From the NCBI RefSeq assembly GCF_900188405.1, contig NZ_FZOF01000034.1, positions 1 through 64,000 on the forward strand: a stretch of 64,000 nt of DNA. The letters are read 5' to 3'. This DNA is from Actinacidiphila glaucinigra (GTDB lineage Bacteria; Actinomycetota; Actinomycetes; Streptomycetales; Streptomycetaceae). Each line of letters begins with the position of its first letter. The stretch's first letter is position 1. The translations under genes and the position numbers were made by a program. The notes below the pieces were generated by a model. It was not told where the DNA came from and made no database searches. It was given only the letters and a program-made list of their open reading frames with translations. This document shows positions 41,807 through 50,708 of this stretch, in pieces.

Positions 41807-42262
41807 TGGCACATGCACGCCGATTGCGGCACCTGGGTGGACGGTCAAGACCCGCGGCTTCCGGAGTGCGATGAGCGCCGAAGCCCTTGCGCTCCACCGC
41901 TCCACCGATCCGGACCCCGAGGTCCGCTTGAGGCTAACATAACCGGACTCGCAAGTTCGTTTCGCGGGCTCCGAAACCGGCGTCCCGAAATCAACCGTGC
42001 CGACGCGTGACCAACGCCGCGCCGAAGGTGAGGGCCCGTACGGCGGGCCCGCACGGTGCGCGCCGCGTTTCGGAGCAGGGCACGTCCCTCACCCCGGCGT
42101 GCCGACCCCTCGCTCCGCAGGAGGCGTTCCGCCAGGACGCCTCGGCTCCGGCGAGTCCGCGGCGATGCCGACTGCCCACCCCGCGCCCACCAGCGACGCG
42201 TGGTGAGTCGTTCCACCTCGATCCGGCGTCCTTCCGGCGCGGCCTGATGGTGGCCTTCGAAT
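41807..42262. other. No recognised gene
   Basis: About 450 bp between the LLM gene start and the methyltransferase stop (both on the minus strand). Only Arg/Ala-rich noise frames are seen. Confidence 0.4.
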
Positions 42263-43135
42263 TCAGGCGCGGCGGGCGGCCCAGACAGTGCGCTTGGTGC
42301 GTACAGCGAGGTCGTCGCGGCGGAGGACGCTGTTCGGATCATCGGCGTCCAGGAGCGCGTCGAGAGCGGTGAGGTCCTCGGCGCTGAGGGCGGGGGCGGC
42401 AACGCTGCGGATGCGCTGCAGGCTCCCCAGGGCGTAGCGGCCGATGGCCTCGGTGCGTGCGCCTTCGATGTTCACGGTGATGGTGCGCTCGTCCTCGACG
42501 CCGAAACCGGCGGCGGTGAGCATCGGTCCCCAGTCGGCGCCGCGGTGGGGTACGTGCTCGGCGTGGAAGCTGTCGGTCGCGGCGTGCGCGCGGTCTTCGA
42601 GGCCGGGCCGCTCTGCGGGGGCGTCGGCCGGCAGGAAGCGGGGGAAGCCGTCCAGCTCGACGACGGCGAACAGGCCGCCTGGCGCGAGGAGTTCGTGCAC
42701 GCTGCGCAAGGCGCGCTCGGGGTGGGCCATGTGGTGCATCGACGCGGAGGCCCACACCAGATCGGGAGTGCCGAGGTCGGGCCAGCGGTCGGAGTCGAGG
42801 TCGGCCTGAACGGTGCTCACCCGGTCCCGCACGCCGCGGGCGCACGCCTTCTCCCGCAGCAGCTGCAGGTGGCCGGCGGAGGCGTCGACCGCGGTGACGT
42901 GGGCGTCGGGAAAACGGTCGAGGAGGGCGAAGGTGCCCGCCCCGGTGCCACTGCCCAGGTCCGCGATCTGGCGCGGCTCGGACTTCAGCGGCAGCCAGGC
43001 GGTGATCTCCGCGATCTGCTCGGCGAGGACCTCGGCGTCCAGCTCGAGGATCTCCGCCTGGCCGCTGTCGTCATGCTGCTCGTGGCGGTGGCCGTGCGAA
43101 CCGTGCTGGGGGCTGTGCTCGTGTCCTGGGGTCAT
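42263..43135 (-). CDS. Class I SAM-dependent methyltransferase with His-rich N-terminus
   Basis: A 290-residue methyltransferase. The SAM motif is IADLGSGTGAGTFALL (58-73), followed by VTAVDASAGHL, PDLVWASASMHHMAHPERAL and LLAPGGLFAVVELDGF. The first 22 residues are rich in His (HEHSPQHGSHGHRHEQHDD), which suggests metal binding and is common in this group. The gene lies 139 bp downstream of the XRE-cupin regulator on the same strand. In many actinobacteria an XRE-cupin regulator, this methyltransferase and an FAD oxidoreductase form one locus, and here the oxidoreductase is truncated. Substrate unknown. Confidence 0.88.
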   Translation of the reverse strand: MTPGHEHSPQHGSHGHRHEQHDDSGQAEILELDAEVLAEQIAEITAWLPLKSEPRQIADLGSGTGAGTFALLDRFPDAHVTAVDASAGHLQLLREKACARGVRDRVSTVQADLDSDRWPDLGTPDLVWASASMHHMAHPERALRSVHELLAPGGLFAVVELDGFPRFLPADAPAERPGLEDRAHAATDSFHAEHVPHRGADWGPMLTAAGFGVEDERTITVNIEGARTEAIGRYALGSLQRIRSVAAPALSAEDLTALDALLDADDPNSVLRRDDLAVRTKRTVWAARRA

Positions 43136-43274
43136 GACGCCACCGTAGACAGCGCATGCGCCAATCGCACGACCTCTTGCCGATTACGCAAGCAGGTCGC
43201 TGGATACGCTGCCCACCACGCAACATCATCCCTCGCGCGAGGGCCCCGTACCGTGGGCGCTACTCGCAGGGGCC

Positions 43275-43865
43275 TTACGCGCCGTCGTCTTCGCCGTTCT
43301 CGTCGGCGGAGCGCTGGTGGCCGCGGCGGGCGTCGCGGTCGAAGATCCCCATGATCTCGCACGGCCCGCCCTCGGCGCCGATGGCGTGCGGCATCATCGT
43401 GGGGAACTCCGCGGCCTGGTTGGCCTCGATGCGGAAGCGGCGGTGACCCAGCATCAGGACGGCGGTGCCGGAGAGCACGACGAGCCATTCCCGGCCGGGA
43501 TGGGCGCGCATGCGGGCGGGGTTGTCAGGTGGCGGTTCGGTCATCCGCTGCCGCGTGACGGTCATGCCGGGGTCGCCCTTCACCGGCCAGCGCATGAGGC
43601 CGTGAGCGCCGTCGATCATCGGGCTGATGACGACGTCATCGGCGGCGTTCTCCACGAGCTGGTCCAGGGTGGTGTCCAGAGCGCGGGCAAGCGTGACGAG
43701 CTGGTCCAGGGCGAGGCGGCGCCGGCCGTTCTCGATCCGGCTCAGCGAGGACTGACTGAGGTTGGCCCGCCTGGCCAGTTCCTCCAGCGACCAACCCTGA
43801 GCGACGCGCAGGGCGCGGATCCGTTTGCGTACGAGGCTGTCCAGCGCGCCATCTTCTTGCGTCAT
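43275..43865 (-). CDS. XRE-family regulator with C-terminal cupin domain
   Basis: A 196-residue regulator. It has an N-terminal helix-turn-helix (IRALRVAQGWSLEELARRAN with LSQSSLSRIENGRRRLALDQ) and a C-terminal cupin (HPGREWLVVLSGTAVLMLGH, with FPTMMPHAIGAEGGPCEIMG). Such regulators sense small ligands through the cupin. The ATG at 43865 or the one at 43874 is used; no ribosome binding site is visible, so the mRNA could be leaderless. It is divergent from the FAD oxidoreductase fragment at 43946 and lies upstream of the methyltransferase. Confidence 0.9.
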   Translation of the reverse strand: MTQEDGALDSLVRKRIRALRVAQGWSLEELARRANLSQSSLSRIENGRRRLALDQLVTLARALDTTLDQLVENAADDVVISPMIDGAHGLMRWPVKGDPGMTVTRQRMTEPPPDNPARMRAHPGREWLVVLSGTAVLMLGHRRFRIEANQAAEFPTMMPHAIGAEGGPCEIMGIFDRDARRGHQRSADENGEDDGA

Positions 43866-43945
43866 AGGCAACATTGTATGTGCCAGCAGCATGGCGGGCT
43901 TAGGCAGATGTTCGGCACGTTGGGGCACGTACGAAAGGGCGCGAC

Positions 43946-44308
43946 ATGTCTGCGCAGACCTCCGACTACGACAGCGACACCTGGCCCGGCGGGACGGTGG
44001 ACGTCGTAGTGATCGGCGGCGGTGCGGCCGGCCTGAACGGCGCGCTCATGCTCGCACGTTCGCGCCGCTCGGTCGTCGTGATCGACAGCGGTACCCCGCG
44101 CAACGCACCCCCCGAGGCCATGCACGGCTTCATCGTCCTGGACAACACCCCGCCGCCCGAGATCCTCCAGCGTGGCCGGAGGCAGGTGCGCCAGTACGGC
44201 GGCCGGATCGTCTTCGGCGAGGTCGCCTCCGCCGAGGCGGCCGACCCGGTCGACGGCAGAGCGGCTTGCACCAGGTCACCTTCTTCCCTCTGGAACGCAA
44301 CCAGCTGA
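43946..44308 (+). pseudogene. NAD(P)/FAD-dependent oxidoreductase, N-terminal fragment
   Basis: 120 codons start with a good binding site (AAAGGG). They give DVVVIGGGAAGLNGALMLAR and VVVIDSGTPRNAPPEAMHGF, the FAD-binding start of a thioredoxin-reductase-like oxidoreductase of about 320 residues. Similarity stops after VFGEVASAEA, and the frame then runs out in unrelated codons. The central NADPH domain and the end are missing, so it is a truncated gene. The flanking regulator and methyltransferase remain intact. Confidence 0.8.
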
Positions 44309-44818
44309 CATGACCGGCCGCCCGGCACACGGGCAACCCGGGCGCCCTGTCGATTCCGTGTCAGGACCGGCTGACCTGCGCTTTCCCTGACACGTGCGGC
44401 AGCGCTTCCGAACATCGCGGGCACGACGTTCCTCTTCGGCCGTCGCGGACACCCGCCCATTGCGCGCTGCCTCCAATCATGCGCCCGGAGCCTGACTCCA
44501 ATGCGGCGTGCCGCTGCGCCGGACAGTTCGCGAGCAGGCCAGGCGGAGAAGCATCAGCAGGGAGGCGGCTGCCGAGTACGCGGCCACCGCGGTGCGGTTG
44601 AGTTGTGCGGTGCTGGTGGACGCGATGGGCCGCCTTCACCACCACCGCAACACTGGTGCGGCCGGCTCGGCGGTCGCGTCGGCCGGGCGGGACCGTAGCC
44701 GGGGTGCCAACTTTCGGGTTGCCCGCCCGTCCTACGTGGGTGAGCCTCCAGGAAGAGGCATCGCCCCGAACCGGGCGCCGGGGCGCCCTGCGGACAGGAC
44801 ACACGCTGGGAGGAATAG
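44309..44818. other. No recognised gene
   Basis: About 500 bp. It contains no continuation of the truncated oxidoreductase in any frame, so the missing two thirds were deleted rather than frameshifted. Confidence 0.45.
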
Positions 44819-45130
44819 GTGGCGGCTGACCAGATGACCGCGCCCGGGGCGCAGATACCGCAGTCCGAAGGACTGCGCGCCATGCTCGTCAACACGACGC
44901 TGAAGCCGTCACTCGAGATCAGCAACACCGACGGGCTCATCGAGCTGAGCGCGGGCATCATGCGCGGCCACGGCGTGCAGGTGGAGACGGTCCGCGCGGT
45001 CGACCACGACATCGCGACGGGAGTCTGGCCGGACATGACGGAATACGGCTGGGCCAGTGACGCCTGGCCGGAACTGCACGAGCGAGTCCCGGCCGCGGAC
45101 GTCCTCATGCTGTGCGGGCCCAACTGGTGA
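44819..45130 (+). pseudogene. NADPH-dependent FMN reductase/flavodoxin-like, N-terminal half
   Basis: 103 codons with GGAGG in front of a GTG start. They encode the first half of a flavodoxin-fold reductase: AMLVNTTLKPSLEISNTDGL, then RGHGVQVETVRAVDHDIATG, WPDMTEYGWASDAWPELHER and VLMLCGPNW. The family continues GPIWLGDNSS and on for about 90 residues more; here a stop codon replaces that position at once. It is therefore a C-terminally truncated gene. It lies 126 bp before an SDR gene. Confidence 0.78.
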
Positions 45131-45256
45131 CCCGCCGCAGCGCGGGACGCCGGCACCGCAATCCGCCGGGCGGTCCCCCGCGGCCGACCAGGCAACCCCG
45201 AGGAATAGCCCGGGCGGTCGTTCCGTCTGTCCGTCACAACGAGGAGGAGTGGGCCC

Positions 45257-46015
45257 ATGACTGGGGCGACCGGCAGGGTGGCATTGGTGACGGGGGGCAG
45301 CAGCGGGATCGGGGCCGCGATCGCGCGTCTCCTGGCCGCACGCGGGATGCGCGTGGTGGTCAACTACCTCCGCAGCGACAAGGCGGCCGCGGAGGTCGTG
45401 GCCGCCATCGCGGCCGCCGGCGGCCAGGCCATGGCCGTGCAGGCCGACGTACGCGAAACAGCGGCCGTCGAGCGCATGGTCGAACGGGTGTCCGCGGCAT
45501 GGGGCGGCGTCGACGTCCTCGTGCACAACGCGCTCATCCCCTATGCGGTCGCGTCGTTCCAGGACATGACGTGGGAAGAACTCGGCGGCAAGCTCGACTC
45601 CGAGATGCACGCGGCGTTCACGGTCACGAAGGCCGTCCTGCCCGCCATGACCGGGCAGCGGTGGGGCCGCATCGTCTACCTCGGCACCGGCCTCAGCCGC
45701 CGGCCCCGGGAGGGCATGATCGCGCTGGGTACGGCCAAGGCCGCACTGGAGCAGTTCGCCCGCTACCTCGCCCAGGAGCTGGGCCCGCAGGGCATCACCG
45801 TCAACGTCGTCGCCCCGGGCCCGGTGGAGGAGACCCGCATGTCGCAGCACGTCCTGGACGACGCACTCAAGCAGCGGCAGGTGGCCGCCACTCCCCTGGG
45901 CCGTCTCGCCCACCCGGCTGACGTCGCCCAGGCGGTCGCCTTCTACGCCGACGAGGACAACGCCTTCATGACGGGCACCACAGCCGCGGTCGACGGCGGG
46001 GTGTCCATGCAGTGA
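45257..46015 (+). CDS. FabG-like SDR without the catalytic tyrosine
   Basis: A 252-residue SDR with a proper coenzyme loop VTGGSSGIGAAIA, HNALIPYAV in place of NNAG, and the closing FMTGTTAAVDGG. At the active site the usual Tyr-x-x-x-Lys is GMIALGTAKAALEQF: Lys is kept, but the Tyr position is Leu. The usual Ser site reads YLGTGLSRR. The protein is therefore unlikely to be a normal dehydrogenase. Related non-canonical SDRs with IALGTAKAAL exist, so this seems to be a lineage trait and not a fresh mutation. GAGGAGGAG lies upstream of ATG 45257. It overlaps or adjoins the next gene fragment. Confidence 0.85.
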   Translation: MTGATGRVALVTGGSSGIGAAIARLLAARGMRVVVNYLRSDKAAAEVVAAIAAAGGQAMAVQADVRETAAVERMVERVSAAWGGVDVLVHNALIPYAVASFQDMTWEELGGKLDSEMHAAFTVTKAVLPAMTGQRWGRIVYLGTGLSRRPREGMIALGTAKAALEQFARYLAQELGPQGITVNVVAPGPVEETRMSQHVLDDALKQRQVAATPLGRLAHPADVAQAVAFYADEDNAFMTGTTAAVDGGVSMQ

Positions 46016-46065
46016 CGCGGCCGCTCGCGTGCACGCAGCCAGTGATCGACCACGGAAGGGCGTAC

Positions 46066-46374
46066 ATGCACACCATCGATCTCGCGTACGTCGGGCGAGG
46101 CCTGCACGAGGAACTGGTGGCGTACATCGCCGATCAGGAGGGCCACTACGCCGAGGAAAATGTCCATGTCGCGCTGCGCGACGGGTGCACCTGGGACGAG
46201 GAGCGGCTGCGCCGCTGCGCCACCATCGGGCTCGGGCGGGCGCTGCTCTCACGGTTGACCGAGGGCACGCCCTGGGTCGCGCTGCACGTCAACACCGACC
46301 ATCCGTTGTTCTGGTTCCTCGCCCGCCCGGGCCTGGCGTCCCTGGCCGACCTGGCCGGCCGGCGGCCATGCTGA
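46066..46374 (+). pseudogene. ABC-transporter substrate-binding (NMT1/SsuA-like) protein, truncated
   Basis: The ATG at 46066 behind GGAAGGG opens HTIDLAYVGRGLHEELVAYI, then YAEENVHVALRDGCTWDEER, RRCATIGLGRALLSRLTEG and FWFLARPGLASLADLAGRR. This is the first third of a periplasmic-binding-like protein of the nitrate/taurine/thiamine-precursor group. The remaining two thirds are missing. Another frame directly after (46368-46484) ends TTHISRLARLGLELAA and seems to be the tail of some other gene fused by deletion. There is no signal peptide, as in the cytoplasmic relatives of this group. Confidence 0.6.
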
Positions 46375-46705
46375 TCGCCGCCGGACTCAACCTCCACCGC
46401 CTCGACGCCTGGTGGACCGAAACTCCCATCGGCACCACCCACATCAGCCGCCTCGCCCGCCTCGGACTCGAACTGGCTGCCTGACCGCACCGAATCCGCC
46501 AACAAAGTCCTGAAGCCCCAGGCTTCCTCGGCAGAACGTGGTGAAGACGCGAACATGGCCTCCACCACGCCGGAGGGCCTGTGGGCCGTCCGAATTCACG
46601 ACCACCGTCTTCCGAGGCCTGCGGCAGGCAGCCGCGTGCCGTGGCTTCGGTGGGCCGCGACGTCGTCGCGGGCGGGTCACGGCCCACCGGGCGGGTCCGG
46701 CTGGA

Positions 46706-48646
46706 TCAGACGGCGAGGTGGTCTGCCATCAGCTTGGCGAAGCGCGCGGGGTCCTTCAGCGCGCCGCCCTCGGCGATGAGAGCCATGCCGTAGAGGAGTT
46801 CAGCGATTCCCGAGAGACCGGCACCGGCATCGTCGCCGCGTTCGGTGTGGGCCTTGTTGAGGCTGTCGACCAGCGCGTGACCGGGGTTGAGTTCCAGGAT
46901 GCGCTTGGTGTGCGGGACGTCCTGGCCCATGGCGCGGTACATGTTCTCCAGGGCCGGGGTGATGTCGTGGGTGTCGGAGACGAGACAGGCCGGGGAGACG
47001 GTCAGGCGGGTGGACAGCCGGACCTCCTTCACGTCCTCGGTCAGGACCCCGGTCATCCAGGCCAGCAGGTCGGTGTACTCCTTCTGCCGACTCTCGCGAT
47101 CGCTGTCGGTCTGGGCGTCCTGCTCGCCTGCCTCCAGGTCGACCGTCCCCTTGGCGACGGACCGCAGTTGCTTGCCGTCGAATGCGGGCACCGTGGTGAC
47201 CCAGATTTCGTCGACGGGGTCGGTCAGCAGCAGCACCTCGATTCCCTTCGCACGGAAGGCCTCCATGTGCGGGGAATTCTCGACGGCTTCGCGTGAGTCC
47301 CCGGTCAGGTAGTAGATCTCTTCCTGGCCGTCCTTCATGCGCTCCACGTACTGCGCCAGCGTGGCCGGCTCGTCCGCCTCGTGCGTCGAGGCGAAGGAAC
47401 ACAGGCCCAGCAGGGTGTCGCGGTTGCCGTCGTCGCCCAGCAGGCCTTCCTTCAGAGCGGGGCCGAACTCCCTCCAGACGGTGGCATAGCGGTCGGGGGC
47501 GCTCGTCATGAGGTCCTTGATGGTGGCCAGGACCTTCTTGGTCAGGCGCCGGTGGATCATCTGGATCTGACGGTCCTGCTGCAGGATCTCGCGGGAGACG
47601 TTGAGCGAGAGGTCCTGGGAGTCGACGACGCCCTTGACGAAGCGCAGGTAGGGCGGCAGGAGCTCTTCGCAGTCGTCCATGATGTGGACGCGCTTGACGT
47701 ACAACTGCAGGCCGCGCCGGTGGTCGCGGGTGAACAGGTCGTGCGGCGCGTGGGAGGGGATGAACAGCAGGGCCTGGTACTCGAAGGTGCCCTCCGCCTG
47801 CAGCCGGACGGTCTCCAGCGGGTCCAGCCAGTCGTGGGCCAGGTGCTTGTACAGCTCGTGGTACTCCTCCTCGGTCACCTCCTCCCGCGACCGCGCCCAC
47901 AGCGCCTTCATCGAGTTCACCGTCTCCAGAGCCGCCTCAGCCGGCTCGCTGCTCTCGGCGCCGGAGCCGGAGTCCATGTCGGCAGGCGTCGTGGCGTGCG
48001 CGGGCATGCGGATGGGCCAGGTGATGAAGTCCGAGTACCGTTTGACGATCTCCCGGAGCTTCCAGCCGTCGGTGTAGTCGTGCATCTGGTTCTCGGCATC
48101 GACGGGCTTGAGGTGAAGGGTCACCGCTGTGCCCTGGGGCGCCTTGCCGACGCTCTCGACCGAGTAGGTGCCCTCACCGCGTGAGGTCCAGCGGGTGCCC
48201 TGACTCTCGCCGGCCCGCCGCGTGACCACGGTGACCTCGTCGGCGACCATGAACGCGGAGTAGAACCCGACGCCGAACTGTCCGATCAGACCGGCCGCCG
48301 CGTCCGCGTCCTTGGTGTCCTTCAGCTCCTTGAGCAGCTTCGCCGTCCCGGAACTGGCGATCGTGCCGATGAGAGCGACGACCTCATCACGCGACATGCC
48401 GACGCCGTTGTCCCGCACCGTCAGCGTCCGCGCCTGAGCATCCGCCTCCAGGGCGATGTGCAGATCCGAGACGTCCGCCCCGAGTGCGTCGTTGCGCAGC
48501 GCTTGCAGCCGCAGCTTGTCGAGCGCGTCGGAGGCGTTGGAGATCAGCTCCCGGAGAAACACGTCCTTGTTCGAATAGATCGAATGGATCATCAGCTGCA
48601 GGAGCTGACGGGCTTCCACCTGGAACTCGTGGACCTCAGCCGACAT
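46706..48646 (-). CDS. htpG: Molecular chaperone HtpG (Hsp90)
   Basis: A 646-residue complete Hsp90. The N-terminal ATPase opens with EFQVEARQLLQLMIHSIYSN and ELISNASDALDKLR (N-box with catalytic Glu), followed by DNGVGMSRDEV, then IGQFGVGFYSAFMVAD (the glycine-rich lid). The middle domain includes YVKRVHIMDDCEELLPPYLR and the catalytic Arg region of DLSLNVSREILQQ. A C-terminal dimerisation domain follows. The first ATG of the frame lies three codons further upstream; MSAEVHEFQVE is the usual start. It is a single gene. HtpG assists folding of stress-damaged proteins; not all Streptomyces carry it in this context. Confidence 0.96.
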   Translation of the reverse strand: MSAEVHEFQVEARQLLQLMIHSIYSNKDVFLRELISNASDALDKLRLQALRNDALGADVSDLHIALEADAQARTLTVRDNGVGMSRDEVVALIGTIASSGTAKLLKELKDTKDADAAAGLIGQFGVGFYSAFMVADEVTVVTRRAGESQGTRWTSRGEGTYSVESVGKAPQGTAVTLHLKPVDAENQMHDYTDGWKLREIVKRYSDFITWPIRMPAHATTPADMDSGSGAESSEPAEAALETVNSMKALWARSREEVTEEEYHELYKHLAHDWLDPLETVRLQAEGTFEYQALLFIPSHAPHDLFTRDHRRGLQLYVKRVHIMDDCEELLPPYLRFVKGVVDSQDLSLNVSREILQQDRQIQMIHRRLTKKVLATIKDLMTSAPDRYATVWREFGPALKEGLLGDDGNRDTLLGLCSFASTHEADEPATLAQYVERMKDGQEEIYYLTGDSREAVENSPHMEAFRAKGIEVLLLTDPVDEIWVTTVPAFDGKQLRSVAKGTVDLEAGEQDAQTDSDRESRQKEYTDLLAWMTGVLTEDVKEVRLSTRLTVSPACLVSDTHDITPALENMYRAMGQDVPHTKRILELNPGHALVDSLNKAHTERGDDAGAGLSGIAELLYGMALIAEGGALKDPARFAKLMADHLAV

Positions 48647-48930
48647 GACGAGCAAACCCTCCGAAGATCAGAAACGACGACTACCACATGCACTTTAGAC
48701 CGATCACCCCAAGTCACCAGCGGCAGTCAGGCCGCGCCGCCGAACGCGCACAGGTACGCGGCAGGCCGCCCGAGGAGTGCCGGGCGCGCCGCAGACTCGG
48801 GGCCGTGAGGGAGAGCCGGACAGGTGACGCTCGAACGCCCACCGGGACGAAGGCCACACGGTGGTGCAGCCGCTCAGCCGTCGGGTTCCCGAGCATCGGT
48901 GCCCCCGGCGCGGGGACCACTGAGGGTCTG

Positions 48931-49554
48931 TCAAGATTGGGGCGGCCCGTCGGTGATCGATGGTTGCCGGCAGCCGCGCAAGGTGTTCTCCAGGGAGATG
49001 CGCCAGTGACGCTCGGCCTGCACTGTCGTTCCCAGCGCCCCCCGCAGTTCCAGGCTCGCCAGGCCGTGGACCAGGGCGTTGAGCTGGACGGCGACGTCGT
49101 ACGGGTCGGCCGGGGCGAAACGGCCCGCCTCCATGCAGCGGGCTACGGCGCGCGTCAGGGTTTCGAAGGTGCTCTGGATCTGGGCGAGGGCCGCCTCGTC
49201 CGGCCGGAAGCCCGCCACGGGGCGGCCGAACATCAGGTCGTACAGGTGTGGGTTCGCGCGCGCTGCGGCCCGGTAGGCATGCCCGAGGGCCATCAGGTCG
49301 GCTTCCGGGTCACCGTCGGAGGACACCCCGGCGAACTCGTCGGCCAGTCTGGCGAACCCCTCCAGGAACATGGCCTGCAGCAGGCCCGCCTTGTCGCCGA
49401 AGAGGTTGTACACGGCGGTCGTCGACGCACCGACCTCTTGCGCGACGCGCCGGGTGCTCAGGGCTTGGGGACCCTCTTCGGCAAGCAGGCGCCCCGCCGC
49501 GTCCAGCAGATGCCGGCGGAGTTCGTCGTAGTCGCGGATGCGTGGCCTGCCCAT
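48931..49554 (-). CDS. TetR-family regulator
   Basis: A 207-residue TetR protein. The helix-turn-helix is in LLDAAGRLLAEEGPQALSTR and VAQEVGASTTAVYNLFGDKA (11-52). The C-terminal domain has YRAAARANPHLYDLMFGRPV, which matches the TetR_C_33/WHG-type ligand domain. The ATG at 49554 begins the typical MGRPRIRD start. It is divergent from the epimerase gene at 49656 with a 101-bp shared region that contains AACGNNGTT-like sites, so it most likely represses that gene and itself. Confidence 0.92.
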   Translation of the reverse strand: MGRPRIRDYDELRRHLLDAAGRLLAEEGPQALSTRRVAQEVGASTTAVYNLFGDKAGLLQAMFLEGFARLADEFAGVSSDGDPEADLMALGHAYRAAARANPHLYDLMFGRPVAGFRPDEAALAQIQSTFETLTRAVARCMEAGRFAPADPYDVAVQLNALVHGLASLELRGALGTTVQAERHWRISLENTLRGCRQPSITDGPPQS

Positions 49555-49570
49555 GTTGACAAGGGTATCG

Positions 49571-49594
49571 CAACGATGTTTCATAACGGCGTTA
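49571..49594. promoter_or_regulatory. Putative TetR operator between regulator and epimerase
   Basis: AACGATGTT (49572-49580) and the perfect 11-bp palindrome TAACGGCGTTA (49584-49594) lie side by side in the divergent promoter, 18-40 bp from the regulator start. Confidence 0.5.
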
Positions 49595-49655
49595 CCAAAT
49601 ACCCGCCCTGCCCGGACGAACCATGGGGGCAGGGAGAGCAACTGCAGGAGGCCTT

Positions 49656-50606
49656 GTGTCCGCTGGATCCGAGTTGCACGTCGTCCTCGGCGCCGGTGGC
49701 GCCGTGGGGCGCACCGTCGTCGAAGAACTCGTCGCAAGGGGGCGCCGTGTCCGTGCGGTGAACCGCAGCGGCCGGCTCCCCGTGCCGGACGGCGTCGAAG
49801 TCATGGGCAGCGACGTCACCTCAGCCGATGGAGCCACAGCCGCGTGCGCCGGCGCCGGCGTCGTCTACCACTGCGCCGCGCCTGCCTACGACCGGTGGGT
49901 GAACGAGTTCGCGGCGATGACCGAAGCGGTGCGCAAAGGCGCGGCGGCTGCGGCAGCCAAGCTGGTCTTCGCGGACAACCTGTACATGTACGGCCCCGTG
50001 ACCACGCCCATGACCGAGGGCATGCCCGACGCGGCACGCAATCCCAGGGGACGCGTCCGCGCCGAGATGGCACGCTCGCTTCTGGCAGCCCATCGTGCCG
50101 GTGACGTGCGTGTCGCGCTGGGCCGGGCATCCGACTACTACGGTCCCGGGGGCACGAACAGCATCGCGGGCACGAACGTGTTCGCCGCGGCCCTGCGAGG
50201 AAAAGTCGCACGCTGGGTGGGAGACCTCGACCAGCCGCACTCACTCAGCTACCTGCCGGACTTCGCCAAGGGCCTGGTGACCCTCGGCGAGGACGCGCGG
50301 GCCGACGGCCTGGCCTGGCACATCCCCGCATCAGCGCCCCTGACAGGCCGCCAGTTCCTGGAAATCGTCTTCGCGCAAGCGGGCCTGCCCGAGAAATACG
50401 CTGCGGTCGGCCGCACGATGCAGCGGAGCCTCGGCCTGGTCAACCCGACGGTCCGGGCCCTCGGTGAAACCTGGTATCAGCGCGACCGCCCCTTCGTCAC
50501 CGATGCCACCAAGTTCACCGACACCTTCGGCCCGCTGCCCACCACACCCCACCCACAGGCCGTCGACGCCACCCTCGCCTGGTTCCGGACCACGCTGAAC
50601 CGCTGA
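49656..50606 (+). CDS. NAD-dependent epimerase/dehydratase (extended SDR)
   Basis: A 316-residue extended SDR with the coenzyme loop VLGAGGAVGRTVVEEL and YHCAAPAYDRWVNEF. The active site LVFADNLYMYGPVTTPMTEG has YMYGP where Tyr-x-x-x-Lys is usual, so the catalytic Lys appears replaced (YMYGP followed by no Lys), as in a known subgroup of NAD-dependent epimerase-like proteins. The region LGRASDYYGPGG is conserved too. The start is GTG 49656 with AGGAG 5 nt upstream. It is divergent from the TetR gene and presumably its target. Substrate unknown. Confidence 0.88.
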   Translation: MSAGSELHVVLGAGGAVGRTVVEELVARGRRVRAVNRSGRLPVPDGVEVMGSDVTSADGATAACAGAGVVYHCAAPAYDRWVNEFAAMTEAVRKGAAAAAAKLVFADNLYMYGPVTTPMTEGMPDAARNPRGRVRAEMARSLLAAHRAGDVRVALGRASDYYGPGGTNSIAGTNVFAAALRGKVARWVGDLDQPHSLSYLPDFAKGLVTLGEDARADGLAWHIPASAPLTGRQFLEIVFAQAGLPEKYAAVGRTMQRSLGLVNPTVRALGETWYQRDRPFVTDATKFTDTFGPLPTTPHPQAVDATLAWFRTTLNR

Positions 50607-50708
50607 CGCCGGGCTCCTCATGGCCCGCCGGTGTCCCTGGACTCGTCCGACCCCACCGGTTCGGGAGGACGGGGCACCGGATCGCCACCGGGCGCCCCTG
50701 TTGTCTCG

